Shown here piece after piece: positions 9,409-19,097 of a DNA stretch of 36,247 nucleotides; the stretch's first letter is position 1, and each line of letters begins with the position of its first letter. This DNA is from Candidatus Omnitrophota bacterium (GTDB lineage: Bacteria > Omnitrophota > Gorgyraeia > 2-01-FULL-45-10), in contig JAFGRN010000023.1 of assembly GCA_016935115.1 (NCBI GenBank), positions 1-36,247 of the forward strand, read 5' to 3'. The position numbers and the translations under genes are program-made. Under the pieces are notes generated by a model. That model was not told the DNA's origin. It saw nothing but the letters and a program-made list of their open reading frames with translations, and searched no databases.

Positions 9409-10185
9409 TTAGATCAGATGCTCGAAATCTATGCCTTCCGTTATAGGCCCTTTACTGGCGCCTGTAATGAACTGCCTGACGATCGGGTCCTTCGTATGCT
9501 TGATCTCTTCCGGAGTGCCCGATGCTATTATCTTCCCGTTATAAAGCATAGCCATCCTATCGCCTATCTTGTACGCGCTGGTCATGTCGTGCGTAACCGC
9601 GATCGATGTTACCTTTAACTTATTATGCAACTCTACGATAAGGTCATTGATTGAGTCGCCCATTATAGGATCGACGCCTGTCGTCGGTTCATCATAAAGT
9701 ATTATCTGCGGCCTAAGGGCTATCGCCCTGGCAAGCCCCACCCTCTTCCTCATTCCTCCCGACAATTCCGCCGGCTTCTTATCTTCTATATCGCGAAGCC
9801 CGACAAGCGACAGGCACTCTTTGACTCTCTTCTCTATTTCGTTGCTCGTGGCATTAGTATGTTCTATCATGCTGAACGCGACATTTTCTAGTACATTCAG
9901 CGAATCGAAGAGAGCCGCGCCCTGAAATAGCATACCGAACTTCATCCTGAGCGCGCTTAAGGCCTTCTCGTCCATGGCGGTGATATCCTTGCCATCGATC
10001 AGAATATGCCCCGAATCGGGCCTGAGCAGGCCTATTATATGCTTCAAAAGAACACTCTTACCGCATCCCGAACGGCCTATTATAACAGTGGTCTCCCCCG
10101 TATTTATAGTCAGGTTCACTCCGTCCAGCACACGGTGGCCGTTGAACGACTTCGTAACATTTTTTATCTCTATCATCTTGGGCAT
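9409..10185 (-). CDS. mlaF: ABC transporter ATPase of MCE/Mla system
   Basis: Walker A GRSGCGKS, signature LSGGMRKRVGLARA, Walker B IILYDEPTTGVDP. Confidence 0.93.
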   Translation of the reverse strand: MPKMIEIKNVTKSFNGHRVLDGVNLTINTGETTVIIGRSGCGKSVLLKHIIGLLRPDSGHILIDGKDITAMDEKALSALRMKFGMLFQGAALFDSLNVLENVAFSMIEHTNATSNEIEKRVKECLSLVGLRDIEDKKPAELSGGMRKRVGLARAIALRPQIILYDEPTTGVDPIMGDSINDLIVELHNKLKVTSIAVTHDMTSAYKIGDRMAMLYNGKIIASGTPEEIKHTKDPIVRQFITGASKGPITEGIDFEHLI

Positions 10186-10186
10186 C

Positions 10187-11017
10187 TTATCTTCCTATGA
10201 AGTAGAAGAGCGCTGTCAGGAAACAATCCGACGCTATTATCAATATAAAACTGGTAACTACGCTCGCCGTAGTAGACCGCCCCACGCCCTCGGCTCCCCC
10301 CTCGGTAGTCATGCCCTCATAACATGCCACTATGCAGACTATGACCGCAAAGACCACGCTCTTTATGAGCCCGGTCCAGATATCCTTGTACTTTAGGGGA
10401 TCCCACGTGTTTTTCATGTACATGGCATGTGAAATACCAAGTTTATAGACACCTATCAGATAACCTCCCATGATACCTATCAGGTCCGCATATAATGTAA
10501 GGATCGGCACCATGATAACTAGCGCCAGGAATCGCGGAACGACAAGATATTTCACCGGATTAGTCGCGAGCGTCTCGAGGGCATCGATCTGCTCGGTCAC
10601 CTTCATCGTGCCCAGTTCTGCCGTGATCGAGGCGCCTACCCTGCCCGCCACTATAAGCGCCGTAAGCACCGGGGCAAGCTCCCTTGTCATTGAAAACGCT
10701 ACAAGGGACGCTATATACATCTCCGCCGCGAAACGTTGCAGCTGGTAAGCGCTCTGAAGAGCCAGCACCATGCCGGTAAACATGCTTATCATCGAAACGA
10801 TGGGAAAGCTGTCAACGCCGATTTTAGACATCTGCTCAATCGTCTGCCTTGTCCTAAGCGGCGGTATCGGTATCCAGAAAAGCGTCTGCACCATCAATAT
10901 CGATACGCCCCCGGCATACCGGACGATATCGATAAACCTGTGCCCCAGGCCTCCCGCGATCCGCGCCAACGTAGATATTATCGCTCTCATATTTTTAGAA
11001 TTTATCCTTATGTTCAA
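10187..11017 (-). CDS. mlaE: MlaE-family ABC permease
   Basis: ELAPVLTALIVAGRVGASITAELGTMKVTEQIDALETLATNPVKYLVVPR. Start ambiguous (11017 or 10990). Confidence 0.93.
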   Translation of the reverse strand: MNIRINSKNMRAIISTLARIAGGLGHRFIDIVRYAGGVSILMVQTLFWIPIPPLRTRQTIEQMSKIGVDSFPIVSMISMFTGMVLALQSAYQLQRFAAEMYIASLVAFSMTRELAPVLTALIVAGRVGASITAELGTMKVTEQIDALETLATNPVKYLVVPRFLALVIMVPILTLYADLIGIMGGYLIGVYKLGISHAMYMKNTWDPLKYKDIWTGLIKSVVFAVIVCIVACYEGMTTEGGAEGVGRSTTASVVTSFILIIASDCFLTALFYFIGR

Positions 11018-12458
11018 ACCCGAAAAAATCTTTATCCTGGCCGACCATCAGCTTCAGGCTGTCGTTCTGGTAAAAATTGTAATCGAGGCGTATCTCATCC
11101 GTATCTTTAAGACTCTCGTCTATCGCGCCTTCTTTTACAAATGTCTTATAGACAAAACCGAAACCTCCGGCAAGATTCTTCTTCATCTCTATCTCTTTCG
11201 AATCTTTACCGCTGGTCAAACTCCATTCGTCCCATGCTATGGCGGAATCGTCGGTAATGAGCCTGATATGATCGAACATGCAGTCTTTTCCGGCCAGCCG
11301 GAGATCAAGCTCGCCGGCAAGGTCAAAATATCCGCTCTTCCGCGTCACCCTGGTGTCCTCTATCTTAAGGAAAGGGAGCTCGCCCTTGAGATTGGCCGTC
11401 AGATAATCAAAGTCCAGAGGCCCCATAGTCCCGGTCTTGATATCGAAACAGGAATCTATCCTGATCTTTTTCACCGGGCCTTTAAGTTCAAACTTGCCGT
11501 TCATCGTACCTGTAAGTATAGATATAGCCTCCTTCTTGCCTAATGCCAGCATGAGCCAGCTCAGGCTAAGATTATTGACCAGTATCGTCAAGTCAACGGA
11601 TTCGGGATATCTTAAGGATACCTTCCCGTAAGTTTTAAAAGTTTCGCCCAAAGTCAGGCTCGACAGCTCTACCAGCTCTTTCGTTGCCTTATATGATGCC
11701 TTTACGTCAAGAAACGGCTTAAAATTCAACATCAATTTGCTCGCTTCAAACTCCCCTTCCATGGAATCGGGCACTGCCGGATTGGAGCTCTTTACCAGCC
11801 TGTTCCTGAAAACAGCATCGCATGAGATATTTAATCCGTACAATTTGAGATTATCGACTTTAAGATTTACAATTAACGGTTTATCCGGCGCTATCGTTCC
11901 GAATGCCCTGATGGATCCCGTGCCGGCATATTCGCGCGTAATCTCCACATCGAACAGATCGCCTTTGATCGACCCCGCGAATTTTATCTTCTCCCCGCCG
12001 CGCAATACCAGGTAGCCGTCAATTTTAGAGTCTGCCAGACTGCCATACAATCCGGCAAAACCTTTTATATCGGCGTTATTCAGCGAAAAATTAACATACG
12101 TCCAAGAATCCCTGTTAAGAAGCGGCGGTAATCCTCCGCCTCCCGCCGCCCTGATAATATCTTTGATATAGTAGTTAGTGCGTATGTTATCGATCACCAG
12201 GCTTTGCGTAAGCCGCATGGCATTGGCTCTGCCTATCCGTATATCATTTATAACGATCGGATGAATAAGTCCGCCGTCGATCGAACCTATTGAGAACTTT
12301 ATGCCTCCACCCAGCGCTTCCTCGACCCTTGCCTCCGCCAGGCTCTTGAGCTGCGGAATCAGATCTTCGATCCTGCTCTCCACAAATGCCATAAAACACA
12401 CGATGCAGAGTAGTGCCAGTATTATCTTAAACCGTCTTCTGGTCCTGATGTGGCGCAT
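10995..12458 (-). CDS. AsmA/DUF748-like membrane-anchored protein of unknown function
   Basis: N-terminal TM followed by long beta-rich repetitive region; stop overlaps the mlaE start region. Family assignment from composition only. Confidence 0.6.
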   Translation of the reverse strand: MRHIRTRRRFKIILALLCIVCFMAFVESRIEDLIPQLKSLAEARVEEALGGGIKFSIGSIDGGLIHPIVINDIRIGRANAMRLTQSLVIDNIRTNYYIKDIIRAAGGGGLPPLLNRDSWTYVNFSLNNADIKGFAGLYGSLADSKIDGYLVLRGGEKIKFAGSIKGDLFDVEITREYAGTGSIRAFGTIAPDKPLIVNLKVDNLKLYGLNISCDAVFRNRLVKSSNPAVPDSMEGEFEASKLMLNFKPFLDVKASYKATKELVELSSLTLGETFKTYGKVSLRYPESVDLTILVNNLSLSWLMLALGKKEAISILTGTMNGKFELKGPVKKIRIDSCFDIKTGTMGPLDFDYLTANLKGELPFLKIEDTRVTRKSGYFDLAGELDLRLAGKDCMFDHIRLITDDSAIAWDEWSLTSGKDSKEIEMKKNLAGGFGFVYKTFVKEGAIDESLKDTDEIRLDYNFYQNDSLKLMVGQDKDFFGFEHKDKF

Positions 12459-12471
12459 ATCTTCCCGTAAG

Positions 12472-14901
12472 CTAAGCGGTATCGAATATCAGATGGTCCA
12501 CTTTTGCCGTTACCTTCGCAGTACCACCCTTCTTAAAAGTGCCTTTTATTATCTCTTCCGCCAGCGGATCTTCAAGAAAACGCTGTATCGTCCTCTTGAG
12601 CGGCCTCGCCCCCAGCTGTTTATCAAAACCTTTTTCGATAAGAAAATCTTTTGCCTCTTTCGTCAACTCTATTTTTATGTTCTGGTCCTTCAGGCGCGAT
12701 TCGACGTCTTTTATCTCAAGCTCAACGATATGTTCCAGATCCTCCTTTGTAAGAGACCTGAATACTATTATATCGTCAACCCTGTTCAAAAACTCCGGCT
12801 TGAAAGCCCTCTTGACCTCATCCAGAAGCCTCTCCTTCATGCCCTGGTATGTGACATCCTCGCTCTGTGACTTGAAGCCTATCGAACCCTGTTTCTTCAG
12901 CATCTCGGCGCCGATATTGGACGTCATGATGATTATAGTATTCTTAAAATCGACTTTCCTGCCAAAAGAATCAGTAAGGCGTCCTTCCTCGAACATCTGC
13001 AAAAGAAGGTTAAATACGTCGGCGTGCGCCTTTTCTATCTCATCTAGAAGTACCACTGAATACGGCCTGCGCCTGACCTTCTCGGTCAACTGCCCGCCTT
13101 CTTCATAGCCGACATACCCGGGAGGCGCTCCGACCAGCCTGGATACATTGAACTTCTCCATATATTCCGACATATCGATCTGTATGATAGCATCCTCATC
13201 GCCGAACATGAACTCTGCGAGAGCCTTCGCGATCAGGGTCTTCCCGACCCCGGTCGGCCCGAGAAATACGAACGAGCCTATAGGCCTCCTCGGGTCCTTT
13301 ATGCCTGCGCGCGAACGCCTGACCGCGTGCGCGATCGCGGATATGGCCTCGTCCTGGCCTATGACGCGCTTATGCAGGGCCTCTTCCATCTTTAAGAACT
13401 TATCCTGTTCTTTCTCCTCAAGTTTAACTATGGGTATGCCCGTTATCTTTGACACTATTACGGCGATATCATCCGCCACCACTTTGGGCTCGAACTTGCC
13501 CTTCGATTCTTTCCACTCCCGTTTTGTTTTATTCAATTCGTCCTTAAGTTTCCTCTCCTCGTCCCGGAATTTTGCCGCCTTTTCGAAGTCCTGGTTCTTT
13601 ACAGCCGCCTCTTTTTCCTGGCGTACAACTACTACCTTATCCTCGACGCTCTTGACATCCGGAGGAGCGGTCATCACTGAGAGACGCGAACGCGCGCCGG
13701 CCTCATCTATGAGATCTATAGCCTTATCCGGAAGATATCTGCCGCTTATATACCTGTCCGACAGCTTGGCCGCCGCCTCGAGCGCTTCGTCGGTAAACTT
13801 GACGCGATGATGAGCTTCATACTTGTCACGCAGGCCTTTTAATATCTCTATGGTTTCGTCAACGCTCGGCGGCTCGACCATGATGGTTTGAAACCGGCGT
13901 TCAAGAGCCGCGTCTTTTTCAATATGCTTCCTGTATTCATCCAGGGTGGTCGCTCCTATGCATTGGATCTCTCCCCTGGAGAGCGCCGGTTTCATTATAT
14001 TGGACGCATCAATAGCTCCCTCGGCGCCGCCGGCGCCTACCAGCGTATGGAGCTCGTCAATAAATATTATTATGTCCTCGGAACGCTTTATCTCATCCAT
14101 TACCGCCTTTATTCTCTCCTCAAACTGCCCCCTGTACTTCGTCCCTGCCACCATCAGGGCAAGATCGAGTATGATCATGCGTTTATTCTTCAGCACTTCC
14201 GGCACTTCCCCTGTAACGATCATCTCGGCGAGCCCTTCAACGATGGCGGTCTTACCAACACCGGCCTCACCGAGCAACACGGGATTGTTCTTAGTGCGCC
14301 TCGACAGTATCTGTATTACACGCTCTATCTCGTTTTTCCTTCCTATCACCGGGTCAAGCTTGTTCTCTTTGGCCAGTTTGGTAAGATCGCGGCCGAAAGC
14401 GTCGAGCGCCGGCGTCTTGGCAGGCGATACTTTCTGGCCCATTTCGTATCCCGGCACTTCGGAACCAAGAAGGTTCATGACCTCTTCTCTCACCTTATCA
14501 AGCTCCAGGCCCAGGTTCATAAGTACCTGGGAAGCGACACCTTCTCCTTCCCTTATGAGCCCGAGAAGAAGATGTTCGGTCCCGATATAATTATGGCCAA
14601 GGGTGCGCGCTTCGTCTATCGCGAGCTCTATGACTTTCTTGGCTTTTGGGGTAAAGGGAAGATCTCCGGAAACCACGGTCGCGGGCCCGGGCTGTACCAG
14701 TTTTTCAACTTCAATGCGTATCTTATCCGAACTTAAGCCAAAACTCGCCAAAACAGCGGCAGCAACGCCTTCGCCTTCACGAACTAATCCCAGCAGGATG
14801 TGCTCTGTCCCTATGTAGTCATGATTGAACCTTTTGGCTTCTTCTTTCGCCAGCAATATGACCTTACGCGCTCTTTCGGTAAAACGGTTAAACATCGGCA
14901 T
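12472..14901 (-). CDS. clpC: AAA+ unfoldase ClpC
   Basis: Two Clp N repeats, GEAGVGKT and GPTGVGKT Walker A motifs, UVR-like linker, adjacent to mcsB/mcsA. Confidence 0.96.
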   Translation of the reverse strand: MPMFNRFTERARKVILLAKEEAKRFNHDYIGTEHILLGLVREGEGVAAAVLASFGLSSDKIRIEVEKLVQPGPATVVSGDLPFTPKAKKVIELAIDEARTLGHNYIGTEHLLLGLIREGEGVASQVLMNLGLELDKVREEVMNLLGSEVPGYEMGQKVSPAKTPALDAFGRDLTKLAKENKLDPVIGRKNEIERVIQILSRRTKNNPVLLGEAGVGKTAIVEGLAEMIVTGEVPEVLKNKRMIILDLALMVAGTKYRGQFEERIKAVMDEIKRSEDIIIFIDELHTLVGAGGAEGAIDASNIMKPALSRGEIQCIGATTLDEYRKHIEKDAALERRFQTIMVEPPSVDETIEILKGLRDKYEAHHRVKFTDEALEAAAKLSDRYISGRYLPDKAIDLIDEAGARSRLSVMTAPPDVKSVEDKVVVVRQEKEAAVKNQDFEKAAKFRDEERKLKDELNKTKREWKESKGKFEPKVVADDIAVIVSKITGIPIVKLEEKEQDKFLKMEEALHKRVIGQDEAISAIAHAVRRSRAGIKDPRRPIGSFVFLGPTGVGKTLIAKALAEFMFGDEDAIIQIDMSEYMEKFNVSRLVGAPPGYVGYEEGGQLTEKVRRRPYSVVLLDEIEKAHADVFNLLLQMFEEGRLTDSFGRKVDFKNTIIIMTSNIGAEMLKKQGSIGFKSQSEDVTYQGMKERLLDEVKRAFKPEFLNRVDDIIVFRSLTKEDLEHIVELEIKDVESRLKDQNIKIELTKEAKDFLIEKGFDKQLGARPLKRTIQRFLEDPLAEEIIKGTFKKGGTAKVTAKVDHLIFDTA

Positions 14902-14926
14902 TATTGATTATCCTCCGTCGACGTAT

Positions 14927-15973
14927 TTATTTTATATTCTTCCTGATAAGGCTTGCGCGCTTCACGTCACGCTCGTTAGAATTAAGCGGTTTCCCTTCAA
15001 GTTTCTGTAAATGCGCCGGCTGGGTCTGAATAAACAGTTCATTTACCATCCTGCGGTCGAGATTCTTTATAACTCCGAGATCCACCCCAAGCCTTATAGC
15101 GGAGAGAAGCGTTATCGTCTCATTGCTTGATATTATGTGGGCGCTCCTTAGCGTTCCGTATGCCCTCGAAACTCGGTCAATAAGAGCTTCCTTATTCTTT
15201 GCCACAAGCGATTCCCTCATAGCCTCTTCGCGCCGCACAGCCTGATTTATTATCCTGTCTATACTGTCAACTATGTCATTCTCCGTCATGCCCATAGAGG
15301 CCTGGTTCGAGACCTGGAAGATATTTCCAGTCGCTTCGGTTCCTTCGCCGTAAAACCCGCGTATATTCAGTCCCAGCTTCGCTATCGCCTGGAGTATCTT
15401 ATTGATCTGGCCCACAAATACCAAAGCCGGCAAGTGAAGCATAACCGATCCCCTCAGGCCGGTCCCCGCATTGGTCGGGCATGCCGTAAGATATCCCCAT
15501 TTGGCCGAATACGCATAAGGCAGTCTCTTTGAAAGATCCGTATCTATACTATCTATGATCCTCCAGCATTCTTTCAGATTCAGCCCCGACTGCAATACCT
15601 GGATCCTAAGATGGTCCTCCTCATTTATCATGACGCTTACGATCTCTTTCGGATCCACTATCAGGCCCTTGTAATCCGTATTCTTCGCATGTTCCGGGCT
15701 CATCAGGTGCCGTTCGACCAGAAAAAGCCTGTCGACCTCGCTCAAATCCTTCAGCCGAAAGAAGGTGGCGCCCCTAAGGAAATTTGTCGAAAGCGCGGCA
15801 TCCCTGACTTCATTGAGCACTGCTTCGAGCTGCCTGCTGTCTGACCTGTTCGAGAACGGCGCCTTATCCAGATTGCGCGCAAGGCGCATGCGGGACGACA
15901 TCACTATATCCGCATTGGGGCCCGTGCCCTTCAGCCATTCGCTGTCCTGTTTCATAAGATCGTCAATCGTCAT
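14927..15973 (-). CDS. mcsB: Protein-arginine kinase McsB
   Basis: Phosphagen-kinase fold: SSRMRLARNLDKAPF, INEEDHLRIQ, LTACPTNAGTGLRGSVMLHLPAL. Confidence 0.95.
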   Translation of the reverse strand: MTIDDLMKQDSEWLKGTGPNADIVMSSRMRLARNLDKAPFSNRSDSRQLEAVLNEVRDAALSTNFLRGATFFRLKDLSEVDRLFLVERHLMSPEHAKNTDYKGLIVDPKEIVSVMINEEDHLRIQVLQSGLNLKECWRIIDSIDTDLSKRLPYAYSAKWGYLTACPTNAGTGLRGSVMLHLPALVFVGQINKILQAIAKLGLNIRGFYGEGTEATGNIFQVSNQASMGMTENDIVDSIDRIINQAVRREEAMRESLVAKNKEALIDRVSRAYGTLRSAHIISSNETITLLSAIRLGVDLGVIKNLDRRMVNELFIQTQPAHLQKLEGKPLNSNERDVKRASLIRKNIK

Positions 15974-16482
15974 TATTTCCCGCCGTTTAACTTCATCTTC
16001 TCGTTTATAGCCCTTATCTTATCCCTGATCTTTGCCGCATCCTCGAACTCCTCGGCGCTTATCGCCTTCTCCAGCTTCGCTTTCAGATCCTGCAGCTCAA
16101 TATGCTCACTCGCTATCTCTCCTGACATAAGTGGGACCTTTCCTATGTGACGGTTCGCGCCATGTATCCTTTTAAGCAGAGGATCTAGCTGCTTCTTGAA
16201 AGCTTCATAACAATTACCGCACCCCAGACGGCCTACCTTCTTAAAATCCTGATATGTAAAACCGCAGGAAGGGCATTTTATCGCGTTCATAGCCGCAGGC
16301 TCTAAATTCGAGCCGAGATCCGCCAGGCCTGACATGAGGTCATTTAGGCCAAAGTGCTCCTCCATCTCAGCGCCTTTCTCCCTGGCGCAATTTTCGCAAA
16401 GGTGCAGCTTCGTCATTTTGTCATTCACTATTTCCGTAAGATGAACCGTCGCTTCAACTTTGCCGCAGATATCGCATAACAT
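15973..16482 (-). CDS. mcsA: McsA, zinc-finger activator of McsB
   Basis: Four CXXC motifs (CDIC, CENC, CPSC, CGNC) and C-terminal UVR motif. Confidence 0.92.
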   Translation of the reverse strand: MLCDICGKVEATVHLTEIVNDKMTKLHLCENCAREKGAEMEEHFGLNDLMSGLADLGSNLEPAAMNAIKCPSCGFTYQDFKKVGRLGCGNCYEAFKKQLDPLLKRIHGANRHIGKVPLMSGEIASEHIELQDLKAKLEKAISAEEFEDAAKIRDKIRAINEKMKLNGGK

Positions 16483-16512
16483 ACGAAAAGCGCTCCCCGG
16501 ATTAACGGCGCC

Positions 16513-17379
16513 CTAATACCTGACGCCGTCTACCTTTGTCAATTTTTTAAACTCTTCCATAAGCCTCAGCGTAATACTGCCCGGCTTCGACCCTTTAATG
16601 ACTTTATCGTCGATCATGATAACCGGGATTATCTCGGCTGCGGTGCCGGTAAGGAATACTTCATCGGCCGAATAGAGGTCATCCGGCCTGATCATCTTCT
16701 CGCTGAAAGTTATACCCGTTTTTCGGGCTATATCTATCACCACCGCGCGCGTAATTCCTTCAAGCGCCCCCACGCTGACCGGAGGAGTAAAAAGGTTTCC
16801 GGCCTTCACCATAAACACATTATCTCCCGTGCATTCAGCGACATAGCCGTCGCTGGTAAGCATCAATGCCTCTTCAACGCCATATTTTATCGCGTCGATC
16901 TTGGCAAGGATGTTATTGAGATAGTTCAGGCTCTTTATCCGCGGATCGAGCGCCTGAGGCAGATTACGCCGCGTAACGGCAGTTACTATCTTAAGCCCAT
17001 TCTGGTAAAACTCTTTCGGGTAAAGGGTGATCCTGTCGGTGATAATAAAGATCGTGGGCTTCTTGCATTTTCTCGGATCGAGGCCTAAATCACCGGGCCC
17101 TCTGGTAACTACAAGCCTGATATAGGCATCCTTCAGGTTATTTGCCCTGAGGGTTATGACTACCGCGTCGGCCATGTCCGACCTGGTAATCGGTATGTTC
17201 AATTGAATGGCACCCGCAGATTTGTAAAGCCTCTCTATGTGCTCCTTAAGCCTGAAGACAAGGCCATTATACGTACGAATCCCCTCGAAAACGCCGTCGC
17301 CGTATAGAAGGCCGTGGTCAAAAACCGAAATTACGGCCTTATCCTTCTCTACGAGGGCCCCATCCAAGTATATCTTCAT
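16513..17379 (-). CDS. ilvE: Class IV PLP aminotransferase, branched-chain type
   Basis: FDHGLLYGDGVFEGIRTYNG, PRIKSLNYLNNILAKIDA, GDNVFMV, FLTGTAAEIIPV. Confidence 0.88.
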   Translation of the reverse strand: MKIYLDGALVEKDKAVISVFDHGLLYGDGVFEGIRTYNGLVFRLKEHIERLYKSAGAIQLNIPITRSDMADAVVITLRANNLKDAYIRLVVTRGPGDLGLDPRKCKKPTIFIITDRITLYPKEFYQNGLKIVTAVTRRNLPQALDPRIKSLNYLNNILAKIDAIKYGVEEALMLTSDGYVAECTGDNVFMVKAGNLFTPPVSVGALEGITRAVVIDIARKTGITFSEKMIRPDDLYSADEVFLTGTAAEIIPVIMIDDKVIKGSKPGSITLRLMEEFKKLTKVDGVRY

Positions 17380-17408
17380 CTTTTATATTCCCCTAATATT
17401 GAGTAATT

Positions 17409-17437
17409 ATTATATATAACGGGCTCCGTCATGTCAA
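17409..17437 (-). promoter_or_regulatory. Consensus sigma70-type promoter upstream of ilvE-mcsA-mcsB-clpC
   Basis: On minus: TTGACA (17437-17432), 17-bp spacer, TATAAT (17414-17409). Confidence 0.85.
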
Positions 17438-17456
17438 TCGAATATAGAATTTTTAC

Positions 17457-17485
17457 TTGAAGAATGTGCCAAGATGAAATATAAT
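17457..17485 (+). promoter_or_regulatory. Sigma70-type promoter for the SurA_N-like gene
   Basis: TTGAAG 17457-17462, 17-bp spacer, TATAAT 17480-17485; AAGGAG RBS at 17493-17498 before ATG 17506. Confidence 0.8.
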
Positions 17486-17505
17486 CGTGCAAAAGGAGCT
17501 ATAAA

Positions 17506-18231
17506 ATGCTTGATATATTGAGGGGTAAAAACGTAAAGAAGCTGGTGCTGATCGGTATACTCATACTTATACTTCCCGCTTTTGTGCTATGGGGCACAGG
17601 CAATCTCGGCGGCTCTAAAACCAAGGGCCCGTCCTCCGTAGGCCTGATAGACGGTAAAAAGGTCGGATTCGATGATTTTGCGGACAGTCTAAGGGCCGCC
17701 AGATGCCAGATAATCATGGGTTATTATGACCAGCCCAAGCTTCTCGATTCGCTCCTGAATTCGAAAGAATTTCTGGGTAAATTCGCGTGGGACAGGCTGC
17801 TTATGGCAAATGAAGCGAAAAAAGCGGGGATCAGGATAACGGATGGAGATGTAGTCAGGTACATCCGCAACCATCCTATGTTCATGAGAAACGGTTCTTT
17901 CGATGAAAGGTTTTATATCTACGTTCTCAGGAATAATATGGGCCTCGAGCCAAGGGCCTTCGAAGAGATCGCCAGGCAGAATATCGCGATCCAGCAGTTG
18001 AATGATAGCCTGACCGTCTCCATCGCGGTGAACGATGAAGAAGTGACCAAAGCTTATAAAACGGCTAACGAGAAGTTCGACCAGAAGAAGTTTGAGGAGG
18101 AAAGGGGCGACTTCGCCAAGAAGACACTCGAAGCCAAGAAAGCCGGGCATCTCGAAAATTGGCTGCGCTCCCTCGAAAAGGCCAACAAGGCCAATATAGA
18201 TTTCAAGGATTATGAGAAGTACTACAGGTAG
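17506..18231 (+). CDS. SurA_N/PpiD-like membrane-anchored chaperone domain protein without a visible PPIase domain
   Basis: N-terminal TM; SurA_N-type pattern (VGLIDGKKVGFDDFADSL, LLMANEAKKAGIRITDGDVVRYIRNHPMFMRNGSFDERFYIYVLRNNMGLEPRAFEEIARQNI). Confidence 0.75.
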   Translation: MLDILRGKNVKKLVLIGILILILPAFVLWGTGNLGGSKTKGPSSVGLIDGKKVGFDDFADSLRAARCQIIMGYYDQPKLLDSLLNSKEFLGKFAWDRLLMANEAKKAGIRITDGDVVRYIRNHPMFMRNGSFDERFYIYVLRNNMGLEPRAFEEIARQNIAIQQLNDSLTVSIAVNDEEVTKAYKTANEKFDQKKFEEERGDFAKKTLEAKKAGHLENWLRSLEKANKANIDFKDYEKYYR

Positions 18232-18234
18232 GCG

Positions 18235-19086
18235 CTACACGTTCCCCAGATAGACATATTTGAGTTTCCTGCGGGCGATCTCCGCCGCGCGCTCCATGGT
18301 CTCCATCGGAGTGGGCGGCAGTTTTATCTTATAGCAGGGAAAATATCTCGACAGGTGCAGAGGCGTATCAGGGCCCATATTATCGCGGATCCAATCCGCT
18401 TCTTTTTCCATCTCTCCGGCGGAATCGTTCAGCGTGGGTATTATGAGAGTGGTCAATTCTATATGGCAGCGCCCGCGCGCGCGTTTTAAAGTCTCCAGGA
18501 CCGGTTCGAGAGCCCCCCTACATACCTTTCTGTAAAATTTGCCATTGAATGCTTTCAGGTCCACATTCATCGCGTCTATATACGGCAGGATCCCGTCCAG
18601 CGGAGCGCTATTGACATAACCATTCGTTACCAGCACGTTCTCCAGGCCGTTTTCTTTCGCGAGCTTCGCGGTTTCGAGGACAAATTCATACCAGATAAAA
18701 GGCTCATTGTAGGTATACGCTATGCCGAAAGAGACTTGCTTCCGTGCATCAGCCACTATCTCCGCTGATGTGACTTCTCTCGTAGGGGCATTGCAGTCCT
18801 GTGAGATCTGCCAGTTCTGGCAGAAGTCGCAGTGAAAATTACAGCCTTTTGTCCCTATTGATAATATGAATTCTCCGGGATGATAATGATAGAGGGGTTT
18901 CTTCTCTATGGGATCGAGATTTAATGATGTAATTCTGCCGTAGATCTCGGAATACAGGACTCCTTCTTTGTTAAGCCGGACACCGCAGGCGCCGCGCTTA
19001 CCTGACGGTATCACGCATTCTGTCGGACAGAGACGGCAATGGACACGGCCCGAATCGAGCTTATCATAGAAGAGCGCTTCCTTCAT
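18235..19086 (-). CDS. amrS: AmmeMemoRadiSam system radical SAM enzyme (AmrS family)
   Basis: CRLCPTECVIPSGKRGACGVR and radical SAM motif GCNFHCDFCQNWQIS. Confidence 0.9.
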   Translation of the reverse strand: MKEALFYDKLDSGRVHCRLCPTECVIPSGKRGACGVRLNKEGVLYSEIYGRITSLNLDPIEKKPLYHYHPGEFILSIGTKGCNFHCDFCQNWQISQDCNAPTREVTSAEIVADARKQVSFGIAYTYNEPFIWYEFVLETAKLAKENGLENVLVTNGYVNSAPLDGILPYIDAMNVDLKAFNGKFYRKVCRGALEPVLETLKRARGRCHIELTTLIIPTLNDSAGEMEKEADWIRDNMGPDTPLHLSRYFPCYKIKLPPTPMETMERAAEIARRKLKYVYLGNV

Positions 19087-19097
19087 GCCTCCCCCTC

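Noticed and set aside
13888-14736. 282-aa + strand ORF opposite clpC
   Set aside because: Shadow ORF within a conserved AAA+ gene.
14927-15973. Creatine/arginine kinase of energy metabolism
   Set aside because: Context with mcsA and clpC supports protein-arginine kinase McsB.
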